The notes beneath the pieces are model-generated. The model was not told the origin of the DNA and made no database searches. It worked only from the letters and a program-made list of their open reading frames with translations. 64,000 bases of DNA from Anaspis maculata (Eukaryota; Arthropoda; Insecta; Coleoptera; Scraptiidae), in assembly GCA_949128115.1 (NCBI GenBank), contig OX421967.1, positions 56,742,855 to 56,806,854 of the forward strand. Direction: 5' to 3'. A program made the translations under genes and the position numbers. Positions 49,061-61,290 of the stretch are shown piece after piece (positions within the stretch are counted from its first letter, which is position 1; the number at the start of each line of letters is the position of its first letter).

Positions 49061-50737
49061 ATGTACCGCAAGTTGGTGCACTGCCAATCCAATATTCCTA
49101 ATCTCCTGTTTATCTCAGTTCCCATTAAAATGCTGTCAACAACTAGAATGATAAATAGTAATTACGCACGAGTTCTCTTTCAAATTCCAAGAGCTGAACA
49201 TTTTACAAGCATTTTCACCCTACTTAGACTGTTCAAGCATCTCTTCATCGCCCTACTACAAGAATTTCTTTATTTTTTTCAAGCAAATATCACGCACAAG
49301 TTCTCTTGCAAATTCCAAGAATTGAACATTTTGCAAGCATTTGAAGCATTTTCAACCTACTAAAAAAATACTGTTTTCATGCATTTCTTTATAACCATTT
49401 CTCAACTTTTTTGATAAAAATCTGACAGGAATTTTCCTACAAATTCATAGGGTTCAACATTTTGCAAGCATTCGAAGCATTTTTAACCTTCTAAAGACTG
49501 TCTTCAAGCATTTTTTTATCGCCCTTTCACAAACATTTCTTCAGCTTTTTGAACAAAAATCATGCACGAGCTCTCTCTCAAATTTAAAGAGTGGAACATT
49601 TCGTAAGCATTTGAAGCATTTTCAACCAACTAGAAACTGTTTTTCAAGCATTTATTTATTGCCCAATCACAAGCATTTCTCAGCTTTTTGAATAAAAATC
49701 CGGGACGTATTTTCCTACAAATTCATAGGGTTGAACATTTTGCAGCCGTTCCAACTCACCAAAGACTGTTCCAAAGCCTGCCTAATTGCCCTTATGTAAG
49801 CATTCTTTGGGCTTTCCAACTAAAAATTCTGCATGTACGTATATTCTCTTCCAAATTTCAAGAGTTGAACATTTTGCAAGCATTTTCAACCTACCAAAAA
49901 CTGTTTTCAAGCATTTATTTATCGTTCTGTTACAAGCACTTTTCAGCTATTTCACTGAAAAATCCGGCACAAATTTTTCTACCAATTCATAGCGTTGAAT
50001 ATTTTGCAAGCATTTCAAGCAGTTTCAACCTACTAAAGACTATTTGGAGCATTTCTTTATGTCCCGATTACAAGCATTTCTCAGCTTTTCTAGAATTCTC
50101 CTCGATATTCCAAGAGCCGAACATTTTGCAAGCTTTGAAGCATTTTCAACCTACCAAAGACTTTTCAAGCATTTATTTATCGCCCTATCACAAACATTTT
50201 TTCAGTTTTTTGAGCAAAAATCACGCACGAGCTCTCTTTCAAATTTCAAAAATTGAACATTTTGCAAGCAGTTGAAGCATTTTCAACCTGCTAAAGACTG
50301 TTTTTAAACGTTCCTTTATCGCCGTATTACAAGCATTTCTTCACCTTTTTAAGCAAAAATCACGCACGAGTTCTCTTTCAAATTTCAAGAATTGAATATT
50401 TTGCATTTGCAGCATTTGAAGCATTTTCAATCTATACTAAAGACTGTTTTCAAGCATTTCTTTGTAGCCCGATTACAGGAATTTCTAAGCTTTTTGTATA
50501 AAAATCCAGCACGAATTTTTCTACAAATTCATAAGGTTGAACATGTTGCAAGCATTTCAAGCAGTCTTAACCTACTTTTGTAGCATTCATTTATCGCCCT
50601 ATCCAAGCACTTTTTAGCTTTTTTAATTAAAAAATCCTGCATGAATTCTCTTCCATATTTCAAGAGTAGAATATTTTGTGAACATTTGAAGCATTTTCAA
50701 CATTTCAAAGATTATTTTGAGGCGTTAATCTATTCCC

Positions 50738-50901
50738 CCATTCGTTTTATACCCTAAATTTTATTTTATTGTGTAAGTGTTGAAAAAAGGGATAGTACCA
50801 TTGGGGACTCCTCCACAATGTCATGATTTTATATTTACAAAACTATATACCTAATGTCAAATTTGACAATTGTATTATATATGGAGACAATTAAAAAAAA
50901 A
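50738..50901 (+). mobile_element. A-tailed retroposed insertion with 11-bp target duplication
   Basis: Breaks the satellite and is flanked by AATCTATTCCC at 50727-50737 and 50902-50912. It ends GGAGACAATT plus an A run. The start of the insert is unrelated to satellite B. The source transcript is not recognised. Confidence 0.72.
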
Positions 50902-51386
50902 AATCTATTCCCTCAACACAAGCATTTGGCAAGCATTTGGAGCATTTTCGCCTATTAAAAACTCCTTTCAAACATTTCCTTATGTCTTATATCCAGCATT
51001 TTTTCACCCACTTCACTAGAATCCGGAACGAGTTTTCCTACAAATCCATGAGGGTTGAACATTCAACTGGCATTTAAAGCCGTTTCAACCTACTTGATAC
51101 TGTTTCAAAGCCTTCCTCTGTCGCCCTATTTTTTACTCAAAAATCCGCCACGAGTTTTTCTATGAATTCATAGGGTTGAACATTTCGCAAGCATTTCAAG
51201 CAGTTTCAATCTACCAAATATTATTTTGAAGCATTTATTAATCGCTTTATTACAAGCACTTTTCAGCTTTTTCAATAAAAATACCACACGAATTCTCTTT
51301 TATACTTCAAGAGTTGAACATTTTGTAAATATTTGAAGCATTTTCAACATTTTAAAGGCTATTTCGAAGCATTTATCTAGTCCCTC

Positions 51387-51461
51387 ATCACAAGCATTCC
51401 TTTTGCCAACACAAGCATTCCTTTTGCCTTTTGGCCTTTTGGCAAAAGGAATGCTTGTGAT
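51387..51461. repeat. Perfect 21-bp hairpin in satellite B
   Basis: ATCACAAGCATTCCTTTTGCC (51387-51407) and its exact complement (51441-51461). The 18-nt inner part of the left arm is repeated directly at 51410-51427. It looks like a local template-switch product. Confidence 0.8.
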
Positions 51462-52862
51462 GCTGAAAATCAAAACGAGTTTTCATACAAATTCATAGGG
51501 TTGAACATTTTGCAAGCATCTGAAGCCGTTTCAACCCACTAAAGACTGTTCCAAAGCCTTCCTTCATTGCCCTAATATAAGCATTCCTCAGTCTTTTTAA
51601 CTGAAAATTCTGTATGTATTCTCTTTCAAATTTCAAGAGTTGAACATTTTGCAAGCATTTGAAGCATTTTCAGCCTATAATATACTCTTTTTAAACATTT
51701 CCTTGTGTTTTATCTCCAGCATTTTCTCACCCTCTTCACTAGAATCCGGAACGACTTTTCCTTCAAATTCATGAGGGTTGAACATTCAACAAGCATTTGG
51801 AGCCGTTTCAACCTACTTGATACTGTTCCAAAGTCTTATTCTGTTGTTCTATTACAAGCATTCCTTGAGCTTTTGAATTGGAAATGCTGCATGTGTTCTC
51901 TTATCAATTTAAGGAACTGAACATTTTGTAAGCATTTGAAGCATTTTCAACCTATCAAAGAATGTTTCCAAGCATCAAGCATTCATTTATCGCCCTATTA
52001 CAAGCACTTTTAAGCTTTTCACTCAAAAATCTGGCACAAATTTTTCTATAAATTTATAGGGTTAAACGTTTCGCAAGCATTTCAAGCAGTTTCAATCTAC
52101 CAAAGACTATTTTGAAGCATTTATCAATCGCTCTATTACAAGGACTTTTCATCTTTTTCAATAAAAATCCTACACGAATTCTCTTTTACACTTCAAGAGT
52201 TGAACATTTTGCAAGCATCTGAAGCCGTTTCAACCCACCAGACTGTTCCAAAGCCTCCCTTTATTGCCCTAATATACCTAAGCATCCCTTAGTCTTTTCA
52301 ACTGAAAATTCTGCATGTATTCTCTTCGAAGTTGAACATTTTTCAAGCATTTGAAGCATTTTCAGCCTATTAAAGACTCTTTTCAAACATTCCCTCATGT
52401 CTTATCTCCGGCATTTTCTCACCCACTTCACTAGAATCCGGAACGAGTCTTCCTACAAATCCATGAGGGTTGAACATTCAACTGGCATTTAAAGCCGTTT
52501 CAACCTACTTGATACTGTTTCAAAGCCTTCCTCTGTCGCCCTATTATAAGCATTTCTTTAGCTTTTAAATTGCGAGTCCTGCATGTGTCCTCTTATAAAT
52601 TTTAAGAACTGAACATTTTGCAAGCATTTGAAGCATTTTCAACCTATCAAAGACTGTCTCCAAGCATTCATTTATCGCCCTATTACAAGCACTTTTCAGC
52701 TTTTTACTCAAGAATCCAGCACGATTTTTTCTATGAATTCATAGGGTTGAACATTTCGCAAGCATTCCAAGCAGTTTCAATTTACCAAAGATTATTTTGA
52801 ATCATTCATCAATCGCTTTATTACAAGCTTTTCAGCTTTTTAATACAAATTCTACACGAATT

Positions 52863-54900
52863 CTTTTCGAGTTTTCATACAAATTCACGAGGGTTGAACA
52901 TTCAACGAGCATTTGAAGCCGTTTCAACTCACTTGATACTGTTTCAAAGCCTTCCTCCTTCGCCCACAAGCATTTCTTTAGCTTTTAAATTGGAAATGCT
53001 GCATGAGTTCTCTCACAAATTTTAGGAGTTGAACATTTTGCAAGCATTTGAAGCATTTTCAACCTACTAAAGACTGTTTTCGAGCATTTCTTTATGCCTC
53101 ATCACAAACGTTTCTTTAGCCTTTTTGACTAAATATTCTGCACGAATTTTTCTGCAAATTCATAGGGTTGAACATTTTGCAAGCATTGGAATTTTTCAAC
53201 CTACTAAAGACTGGTTTGAATCATTTTTTTATCTATTTATTATAAGCCGAGTTATAAGCATTTCTTCAGCTTTTCAACTTCAAATCCTACACGGGTTCAC
53301 TCCCATATTTTGAAAGCTAAACATTTTGCAAACATTTGAAGCATTTTCAACTTCTCGAAGACTGTTTCCAAGCAATCATCTGTTCCCTCATCACAAGCAT
53401 TTCTTGAGCCACTTTGCTAAAAATCCGGCACAAGTTTTCTAGCAAATTCATAGAGTTGAACACTTTGCAAGCATTTGAAGCATTTTCAGCCTATTAAAAA
53501 CTCTTTTCAAACATTTCCTCATGTCTTATCTCCAGCATTTTCTCACCCTCTTCACTAGAATCCGGAACGAGTTTTCCTACAAATTCATGAGGGTTGAACA
53601 TTTAACGAGCATTTGAAGCCGTTTCAACCTACTTGATACTGTTTCAAAGCCTTCCTCTGTCGCCCTATTACAAGCATTTCTTTAGCTTTCAAATTGGAAA
53701 TCCTGCATGAGTTCTCTCACAAATTTTAAGAGTTCAACATTTTGCAAGCATTTGAAGCATTTTCCCCCTACCAAAGACTGTTTTCAAGCATTTCTTTACG
53801 CCTCATCACAAACGTTCCTTTAGCCTTTTTGACTAAATATTCTGCACGAATTTTTCTGCAAATTCATAGGGTTGAACATTTTGCAAGCATTGGAATTTTT
53901 CAACCTACTAAAGACTGGTTTGAATCATTTTTTTATCTCTTTATTATAAGCCGAGTTATAAGCATTTCTTCAGCTTTTCAACTTAAAATCCTACACGGGT
54001 TCACTCCCATATTTTAAAAGCTAAACATTTTGCAAACATTTGAAGCATTTTCAACTTCTCGAAGACTGTTTCCAAGCAATAATCTATTCCCTCATCACAA
54101 GCATTTCTTGAGCCACTTTGCTAAAAATCCGGCACAAGTTTTCTAGCAAATTCATAGAGTTGAACACTTTGCAAGCATTTGAAGCATTTTCAGCCTAATT
54201 AAAACTCTTTTCAAACATTTCCTCATGTCTTATCTCCAGCATTTTCTCACCTTCTTCACTAGAATCCGGAACGAGTTTTCCTACAAATTCATGAGGGTTG
54301 AACATTTAACGAGCATTTGAAGCCGTTTCAACCTACTTGATACTGTTTCAAAGCCTTCCTCTGTCGCCCTATTACAAGCATTTCTTTAGCTTTTAAATTG
54401 GAAATCCTGCATGAGTTCTCTCACAAATTTTAAGAGTTGAACATTTTGCAAGCGTTTGAAGCATTTTCCCCCCACCAAAGACTGTTTTCAAGCATTTCTT
54501 TACGCCTCATCACAAACGTTCCTTTAGCCTTTTTGACTAAATATTCTGCACGAATTTTTCTGCAAATTCATAGGGTTGAACATTTTGCAAGCATTGGAAT
54601 TTTTCAACCTACTAAAGACCGGTTTGAATCATTTTTATATCTCTTTATTATAAGCCGAGTCATAAGCATTTCTTCAGCTTTTCAACTTGAAATCCTACAC
54701 GGGTTCACTCCCATATTTTGAAAGCTAAACATTTTGCAAACATTTGAAGCATTTTCAACTTCTCGAAGACTGTTTTCAAGCAATCATCTGTTCCCTCATC
54801 ACAAGCATTTCTTTAGCCACTTTGCTAGATATCCGGCACGAGTTTTCTAGCAAATTCATAGAGTTGAACATTTTGCAAGCATTTGAAGCATGTTCAACTT
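52863..54900 (+). repeat. Higher-order repeat, 704-bp period
   Basis: Identical landmarks recur at 704-bp steps: CTGGTTTGAATC at 53211, 53915 and 54619, and CACCCTCTTC at 53544 and 54248. Units at 52863, 53571 and 54275 are far more alike than adjacent monomers. Confidence 0.87.
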
Positions 54901-56270
54901 GACAAAGAATTTGAAGTAGCTTTTTCAATATACTGAAGACAGTTTTCAAGCATTCCTCCAGCGTCTTTCACAAGAATCGCTTCAATTTCCATCACATATC
55001 AGTTTCAAGTCCTTTTACAAATCCCAACGGTTAAAAAAATAGATTTCATGCTTCAGCTCGAGAGTTCCTCATTTTGTAAGCTTTTTTCAAGCTTTCTCAA
55101 CCGACTACGTAACCGTTACAAGCTTTATAGGTATCTAAATATCTTATTGTGTTAAATTATTGAAAAATCTCACAAATCCTTTTTTACGCTGAAGAATGTT
55201 CATGGTTTACAGAATTAGTGGCTGATTTTCTGTTCAAGACACCGGAAATTGAAGCCAAACATTTTAAAAAGGATGTTGAACAATTTTTTTCGCCAAAAAA
55301 AAACAGTTTTTTCGAATCTTCTGCTACCGTCAAACTTCCGTTCTTCAAATAAATGCAAATTATTACCTACGCCTGAAGATAGTCATACCCTCGGTCATAC
55401 CTATGGATATTTTCCATCCGAGGGTTCAAAGACTTCTTCTAGATTATTGTTACTGATATTGGCACAATCTTTTCCAGGGGAATCTCGTACGTCATCAGCG
55501 ACCAAAAGTTCCGTTGACCCTCTTCACAAATAGAACCGAATGATAGCAAAAAATGGCTCCGAAAAGAGGGTTCAGGTAAGCTCATACCCGCCCATTGAGA
55601 GGAACGTACGTAGATCGGGAGCATAGTTGATCGCATTTTTTTCCACTGAATATTAATATGATTCCCAAGATAGTTTTCGATATACAAAAAAAATCCTTTC
55701 CAAATATAAAAAAAAAATTTATAAATTTAAAAAAATATATAGAACAAATTTTTCGAAAGATGAATTTGAAACATTAGTACTCACGTTAACTCCGGTCAAG
55801 TAATCGCAATGTGGAATAAAAAAAAACTCAGTTTAAAAAAAGTGTAACTTCAGCACGGCCGTATTTATGCATTTTGATTAAATTTGGTTCTTTACACACT
55901 CGTAAAAGATTAGAAACGTTTAGTTTTCGATCCACACTACTCAACAGTTGACATAATAAAGACCATTTCTCCACAAACACCTAAAACCTATATTATACCA
56001 CCTCTAGTGTGTTGATAACCATTACCCAAAAGAGAAAGTTCTTCAAAGTCTTCAATATCTTGTTTATTGGGCAGGTTTATGTATTCAATTATGAGATGAG
56101 TTTTTTTTTGTCATAGGTCTAGTTACCATACTACACGGCTCAGTAGGGCAATGGCCCTTTTATTACGCAACGGTAGAGTCGTCAAGGTCGATGGGAAGTG
56201 AATCAAAGTAGGCGGTGTTAGGTAGTTGTCGGTTGAGTCCTCAATAAAATGTTTATTGTGTCTGGAAATT
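54901..56270. other. Satellite B edge and single-copy DNA
   Basis: Degraded B-like sequence to about 55130, then AT-rich single-copy DNA with one dispersed repeat at 55452-55620. It leads into the candidate exon at 56275. Confidence 0.5.
55452..55620 (+). repeat. Dispersed repeat shared with 41364-41525
   Basis: Shares GACCAAAAGTTCCGTTG and CCCTCTTCAC with the other copy. Confidence 0.6.
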
Positions 56271-56274
56271 TCAG

Positions 56275-56431
56275 ATTAAATTCCTATCTACGCAAGCGGG
56301 TATACGGCTGCGGAATTGTTCAATTATTGCCCGGACGGACCATTTACCATTTACGCAAACAAATCCTATTTTTTGCTGAAAAGGCTAATTTTAAAATTCT
56401 GGGTTCAAATTGGCGTACACTCGCTAAGAAG
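56275..56431 (+). CDS. Candidate isolated internal exon, death-domain-like end
   Basis: 157 nt open in one frame between a good acceptor (TCTGGAAATTTCAG) and a good donor (AAG/GTAGGT). It translates to 52 residues ending in GSNWRTLAKKVGV. The W-R-x-L-A-x-x-[LVI]-G pattern recalls the helix 2 region of death domains (DWRxLAxxLG), and the preceding LRKQILFF could be helix 1. This stretch lies in the only non-satellite interval between 45 and 61 kb. I found no partner exon, and downstream sequence is satellite that could be intron. It may also be a chance ORF or a relic. Confidence 0.33.
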
Positions 56432-56739
56432 GTAGGTGTAACAAAAAATCGCGGCTAATTTTAACAATAACAATAGTAAATATTATTCAACTTTTAAACC
56501 AGGGTGCACGTTTGCTAATATTTACAAACATTTTTATCGTCGTATGAATATTCATTACGTATAGTTATAATTTCTATTATTCCATTCATTCCATAACATT
56601 TTTTATTAATTCAACAACAAAGTTGCACATGAACTGATAAAAGCTGCATCATTTTTAGCAAGTGTAACTGGCTGAAGCAATGCTTGCAATAATAAGGCTA
56701 TTATGATGAAAAACTGGGCGTGAATAATGACGAAATTTT

Positions 56740-59700
56740 TCGAAATCGCTGTCAAATCTTACTGACAACGTTATTCTGAAATTATTTCGGAACAAACACG
56801 AAAAACGTAGCTTTCAGCCCTTACCCAGAGCTCACTTTCCGGACCGATCCTATTCAATTTGGCCATCACAGCGTTTTTCTCGCTTGATCTTGTACACATT
56901 CCATGCCAAATAAGCTCTTGTTACGTACGTTATCTTGTTTTCTTTCATGTCAATGTGTACCAAGTTGACATTTCAGTTATAATTAAAGCAAAAAGCAACT
57001 AGACGCTTGAAAAAAAAACACAAATGACACAACTCAATTAAAATCACTATTAAGTTCCACTGGCAACATTTTAACGGAATTTGTTTGGAAAAATAATGAA
57101 AAAAGTAGTTTTTAGCCCTTACCCAGGGCTCACTTTCCGGACCAATCCTATTCAATATCGCGATCAAACCTTTTTCTTGCTGAAATTTTGCGCATATTCC
57201 ATGCTGAACAAGCTCTTGTGACGTTCTCTTGTTTTCTCAATGTCACTGTTTATCAACTTGACTTCTAAATTATAAAAAAAGTAACTAAACGCTTGAAAAA
57301 AAAGACAAGCTCTTTGACATGTTTTCTTGTTTTCTGTCATGTCACTGTGTATTGTGTAACAATTTGATATTCAAGTTATAAACAAAAAACAACTAGACGC
57401 TTGAAAAAAAGAAATCCAAACTCAATTGAAATCATTATCACGTTCCAGTGGCAACGTTTTTGTGGAATTAGTTTGAAAAAATCATGAAAAGCTTAGCTTT
57501 TGGCCCTTACCCAGAGTTCACTTTTCGGACCGATCCTTTTCATTTCGTCATTAAGACGTTTTTCTTGCATGATCTCGATTACATTTCATGCTGAACAATC
57601 TCTTATCACGTTCTTTTGTTTTCTTTCATGTCACTGGGTACCAACTTGACATTCAAATTATGACTGAACTGAAACAAAAAACCACTAGGCGCTTGGAAAA
57701 AAAGCAACACAACTGTATTAAAATCACTGTCAAGTTCCACTGGTAACATTTTTCTGGGAGCAGTTTGAGAAAATCATGAAAAACATAGCTTTGAGCTCTA
57801 ACCCAGATCTCACTTTTCGGACCGATCCTATTCAATAAAGCAATCAAACCGTTTTTCCAGTTTGATTTTGATCAAGCTTCAAGCCAAACAAGCTCTTGTT
57901 ACATATTCCCGTTTTTCTGATGTCACCATGTACCAACTTGACATTTGAATTTTGTTTCAAAATAAAAAGCAACTAGAGGCTTGAAAAAAAACTGAGTAAC
58001 AAAACTCAATTGAAATCACTATCAAGTTCCAGTGGCAACATTTTTCTGGAATTAGTTTGGAAAAATTATGAAAAGCATAGCTCTTAGCTCTTACCCAGAG
58101 CTCACTTTTCGGACCGATCCTATTCAATTCGTCATCAAACCGTCTTTCTCGCTTCATTATAATCACGTTCCAAGCCAAACAAGCTCTTACCACATACTCT
58201 CGTCTTTTTCATGGCAGTTGTGTACCAATTTGATATTCAAGTTATGAACAAAAAGCAACTGGACGCTTGAAAAAAACAAAATGACAAAACTCAATTGAAA
58301 CCACTACCACGTTTCAGTGGCAACTTTTTTCTGGGATTAGTTTGGAAAAATCATGAAAAACGTAGCTTTTGGCCGTTACCCAGAGTTCACTTTTCGGACC
58401 GATCCTATTCAATTCTGCCAATAAATCGTTTTTCTCGCTTGATTTTGATCGAGTTCCATGCCAAACAAGCTAGTATCACGTTCTATTGTTTTCTTTCATG
58501 TCAGTGTGTACCAACTCGACATTCAAATTATGGTTGAAACAAGAAGCAACTAGACAATTGAGAAAAAAACAAAATGGCACAAATCAATTGAAATCACTAT
58601 CAAGTTTCACTGTCAGCACTTCTCTGGGGAAAAATTGTAAAAATCACGAAAAACGCAGCTTTTAACTCTTACTCAGAGCTCACTTCTCGGACCGATTCTA
58701 TTCAATATCGCAATAAAACCGTTTTCCTAGCTTGATTTTGATCAAGCTTCATTACAAAACTAGCTCTTGTGACCTCTTCTCGTTTTCTTTCATGTCAGTG
58801 AGTACCTCGGTGTGTACCAACTCGACATTTGCATTATGTATGATTAAAACAAAAAGCAACTAAATGCTTGAAAAAAAAGACAAAATGACATAACTCATTG
58901 GAATCACTATCACGTTCCACTGGCAACATTTTTCTGAGGAAAGTTTGAAAAAATCATGAAAAACCGAGTGAAAAACATAGTTTTTAGCTTTTACCCAGAG
59001 CTCACTTTTCGGACCGATCATATTCAATTTCAACATCAAACCGTTTTTCTCGCTTGATCTTGTCTACATTTCATGTCAAACAAGCTCTTGTCATGTTTTC
59101 TTGTTTTTTGTCATGTCACTGTGTAACAATTTGATATTCAAGTTATAAACAAAAAGCAACTAGACGCTTGAAAAACAAGAAGAAGGCAAAACTCAATTGA
59201 AATCATTATCACGTTCCAGTGGAAACTTTTTTCTGGGATTAGTTTGGAAAAATCATGAAAAGCTTAGCTTTTGGCCCTTACCCAGAGCTCACTTTTCGGA
59301 CCGATCCTATTCAATTCCGCCATTAAATCGTTTTTCTCGCTGGATTTTGATCAGGTTCCATGCCAAACAAGCTAGTATCACGTTCTATTGTTTTCTTTCA
59401 TGTCAATGTGTACCAAGTCGACATTCAGACTATGATTAAAACAAAAAGCAACTTAGAAGATTGAAGAAAAAACAAAATGGCACAAATCAAATGAAATCAC
59501 TATCAAGTTCTACTTACAACATTTCTCTGGGGAAAAATTGAAAAAATCATGTAAAACGCAGCTTTCAACTCTTACTCAGAGCTCACTTCTAGGACCGATC
59601 CTATTCAGTTTCGCCAAAAAACGTTTTTCTTGCTAGATTTTGACTACATTCCATGCCGAACAAGCTCTTGTCACGTTCTCTTGTGTTCTCACTGTGTACT

Positions 59701-60345
59701 AACTTGACAATTTAATTATGATTTGAACAAAAAGCAACTAGACGATTGAAAAAAAGCGACACAACTCTATTGAAATCACTGTCAAGTTCCCCTGGCCACA
59801 GAAATTTTTCGAAATCGCTGTCAAAGCTTACTGACAACGTTATTCTGAAATTATTTCGGAACAAACACGAAAAACGTAGCTTTCAGCTCTTACCCGGAGT
59901 TCACTTTTCGGACCGATCCTATCCAATTTCGTCACGAAACCGTTTCTCTCGCTTGATCCTGATTACATTTCATACCAAACAAGCTCTTGTCACGTACTCT
60001 CGTTTTCTCTCATGTCAGTGTGTACTAACTTGTCATTTGAATTATGATTGAACAAAAAGCAACTAGTTGCTTGAAAAAAAAAACAGAGTGACACAACCCA
60101 ATTGAAATCACCATCAATTTCATTAGGCATCATTTTTCCGGGGATAATTTGGAAAAATCAAGGAAAACATAGCTTTTCGCTCTTACCCAGAGCTCACTTT
60201 TCAGACCGATCCTATTCAATTTCGCCAGTAAATTGTTTTTCTTGCTTGAGTTTGATCAAGTTTTATGTCAAGCGAGCTTTTGTCACGTACTATCGTTTTC
60301 TCTCGTGTCACCGTGGACCAACTTGACATTTAAATATGATTGAGA
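56740..60345 (-). repeat. Satellite A array, minus orientation (~290 bp)
   Basis: Twelve units marked by TTACCCAGAGCTCAC or variants near 56823, 57120, 57508, 57803, 58093, 58378, 58671, 58993, 59280, 59574, 59892 and 60185. They are reverse complements of the 45.4-49.0 kb units. Spacing is 285-322 bp, with one of 388. Confidence 0.9.
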
Positions 60346-60399
60346 CAATCTACCAGGTGCTCAAAAATATAAAGTGACAAAAAAAAAAAGATTCAATTG

Positions 60400-60860
60400 C
60401 TTGAAGATCGACACACTTCACGATGACTTTACAGAATTTAAGAGAAATCTTTTGAAACATTCGGATTTGAAAGAAAGTCCGTGCTGGATTTTCAATAAGA
60501 ATATAAAGAGATTCTTTTAAGATGATTGAGAAATGATTGAAGGAAGCCCTGTGAAATGCTTAGAAGCAACTTTTGGAAAGTTGGCAAAGCTTCAAAAGAT
60601 TGCGTGCGAATCGATAACGCTTGAAAATAGGGAAACTCTAGGGCATAGAACCTAGAAGAGTAAATGTTGTAAAATGCTTGAAAAGAGCTCTTACCACGTT
60701 GAAAAAAGCTTCTACTAGGTTGAGAAAAGCTCTAACTAGGTTGAAAAGAGCCCTTATGAGCTTGAGAAGAGCTCTTACTAGGTACAAAAAGCTTCAAACA
60801 ATTGCTTGAAAATAGTCTTCAGTAACTTGAAGAAGCTCCAATAGGTTTTGTTACATCAGA
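60400..60860 (-). repeat. Degenerate satellite B-like remnant, minus orientation
   Basis: Short words GCTTGAAAAGAGCTC and TAGGTTGAGAAAAGCTC resemble the complement of B monomers and of the 54.9-55.1 kb edge. Confidence 0.55.
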
Positions 60861-60864
60861 AATC

Positions 60865-60947
60865 GCAAACTAGTCAGAGCCAATGAGAAACGCCCGGATC
60901 AGTTTGCAAACTGATTTCCTCGATTCTTATTGGCTCTGACCTGTTTG
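60865..60947. repeat. Hairpin with central perfect 18-bp palindrome
   Basis: GTCAGAGCCAATGAGAA at 60873 mirrors TTCTTATTGGCTCTGAC at 60924, with arms of about 24 nt and three mismatches. At 60898-60915 ATCAGTTTGCAAACTGAT is a perfect palindrome. Probably a small MITE. Confidence 0.7.
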
Positions 60948-61290
60948 AAACCTCTAGATGGAACAAACCCATGTCAATTATTGCACGCTTGTTCGTAAGG
61001 TAAGCACCTACGATAATCATAAAGGTGAAACAGAATCAATTGAAAACTTACCGATAAAATGTTGTCTTGAGAACAGCACGAAATGAACTCATTAATTTGG
61101 GACAAACATCATTGCATTGTGTCAATAATAATTAAATAAAAAGTGACAATGCCAATGATAGGAGCACACCTGATTTTTTTGTCGTTGATACTGAATAATT
61201 ATTATCGGAAAGGCTGGAGTGTTTGTTGAATTTAGCGTGCTCACAGATTGTTGAAAATGGCGTTACTGTAATTGACACTGGCATGCAATT
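60948..61290. other. No feature seen
   Basis: AT-rich spacer between the hairpin and the last satellite. Confidence 0.45.

Larger units (their letters stand above)
49080..54900 (+). repeat. Satellite B array (~130-140-bp monomers)
   Basis: Roughly 40 monomers built from TTGAACATTTTGCAAGCATT, GAAGCATTTTCAACCTAC, AAGACTGTTTTCAAGCATTT and ATCGCCCTATTACAAGCA. Monomers diverge, and longer higher-order units appear after 51 kb. ORFs with peptides like RVEHFASI are repeat translations. Confidence 0.88.
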
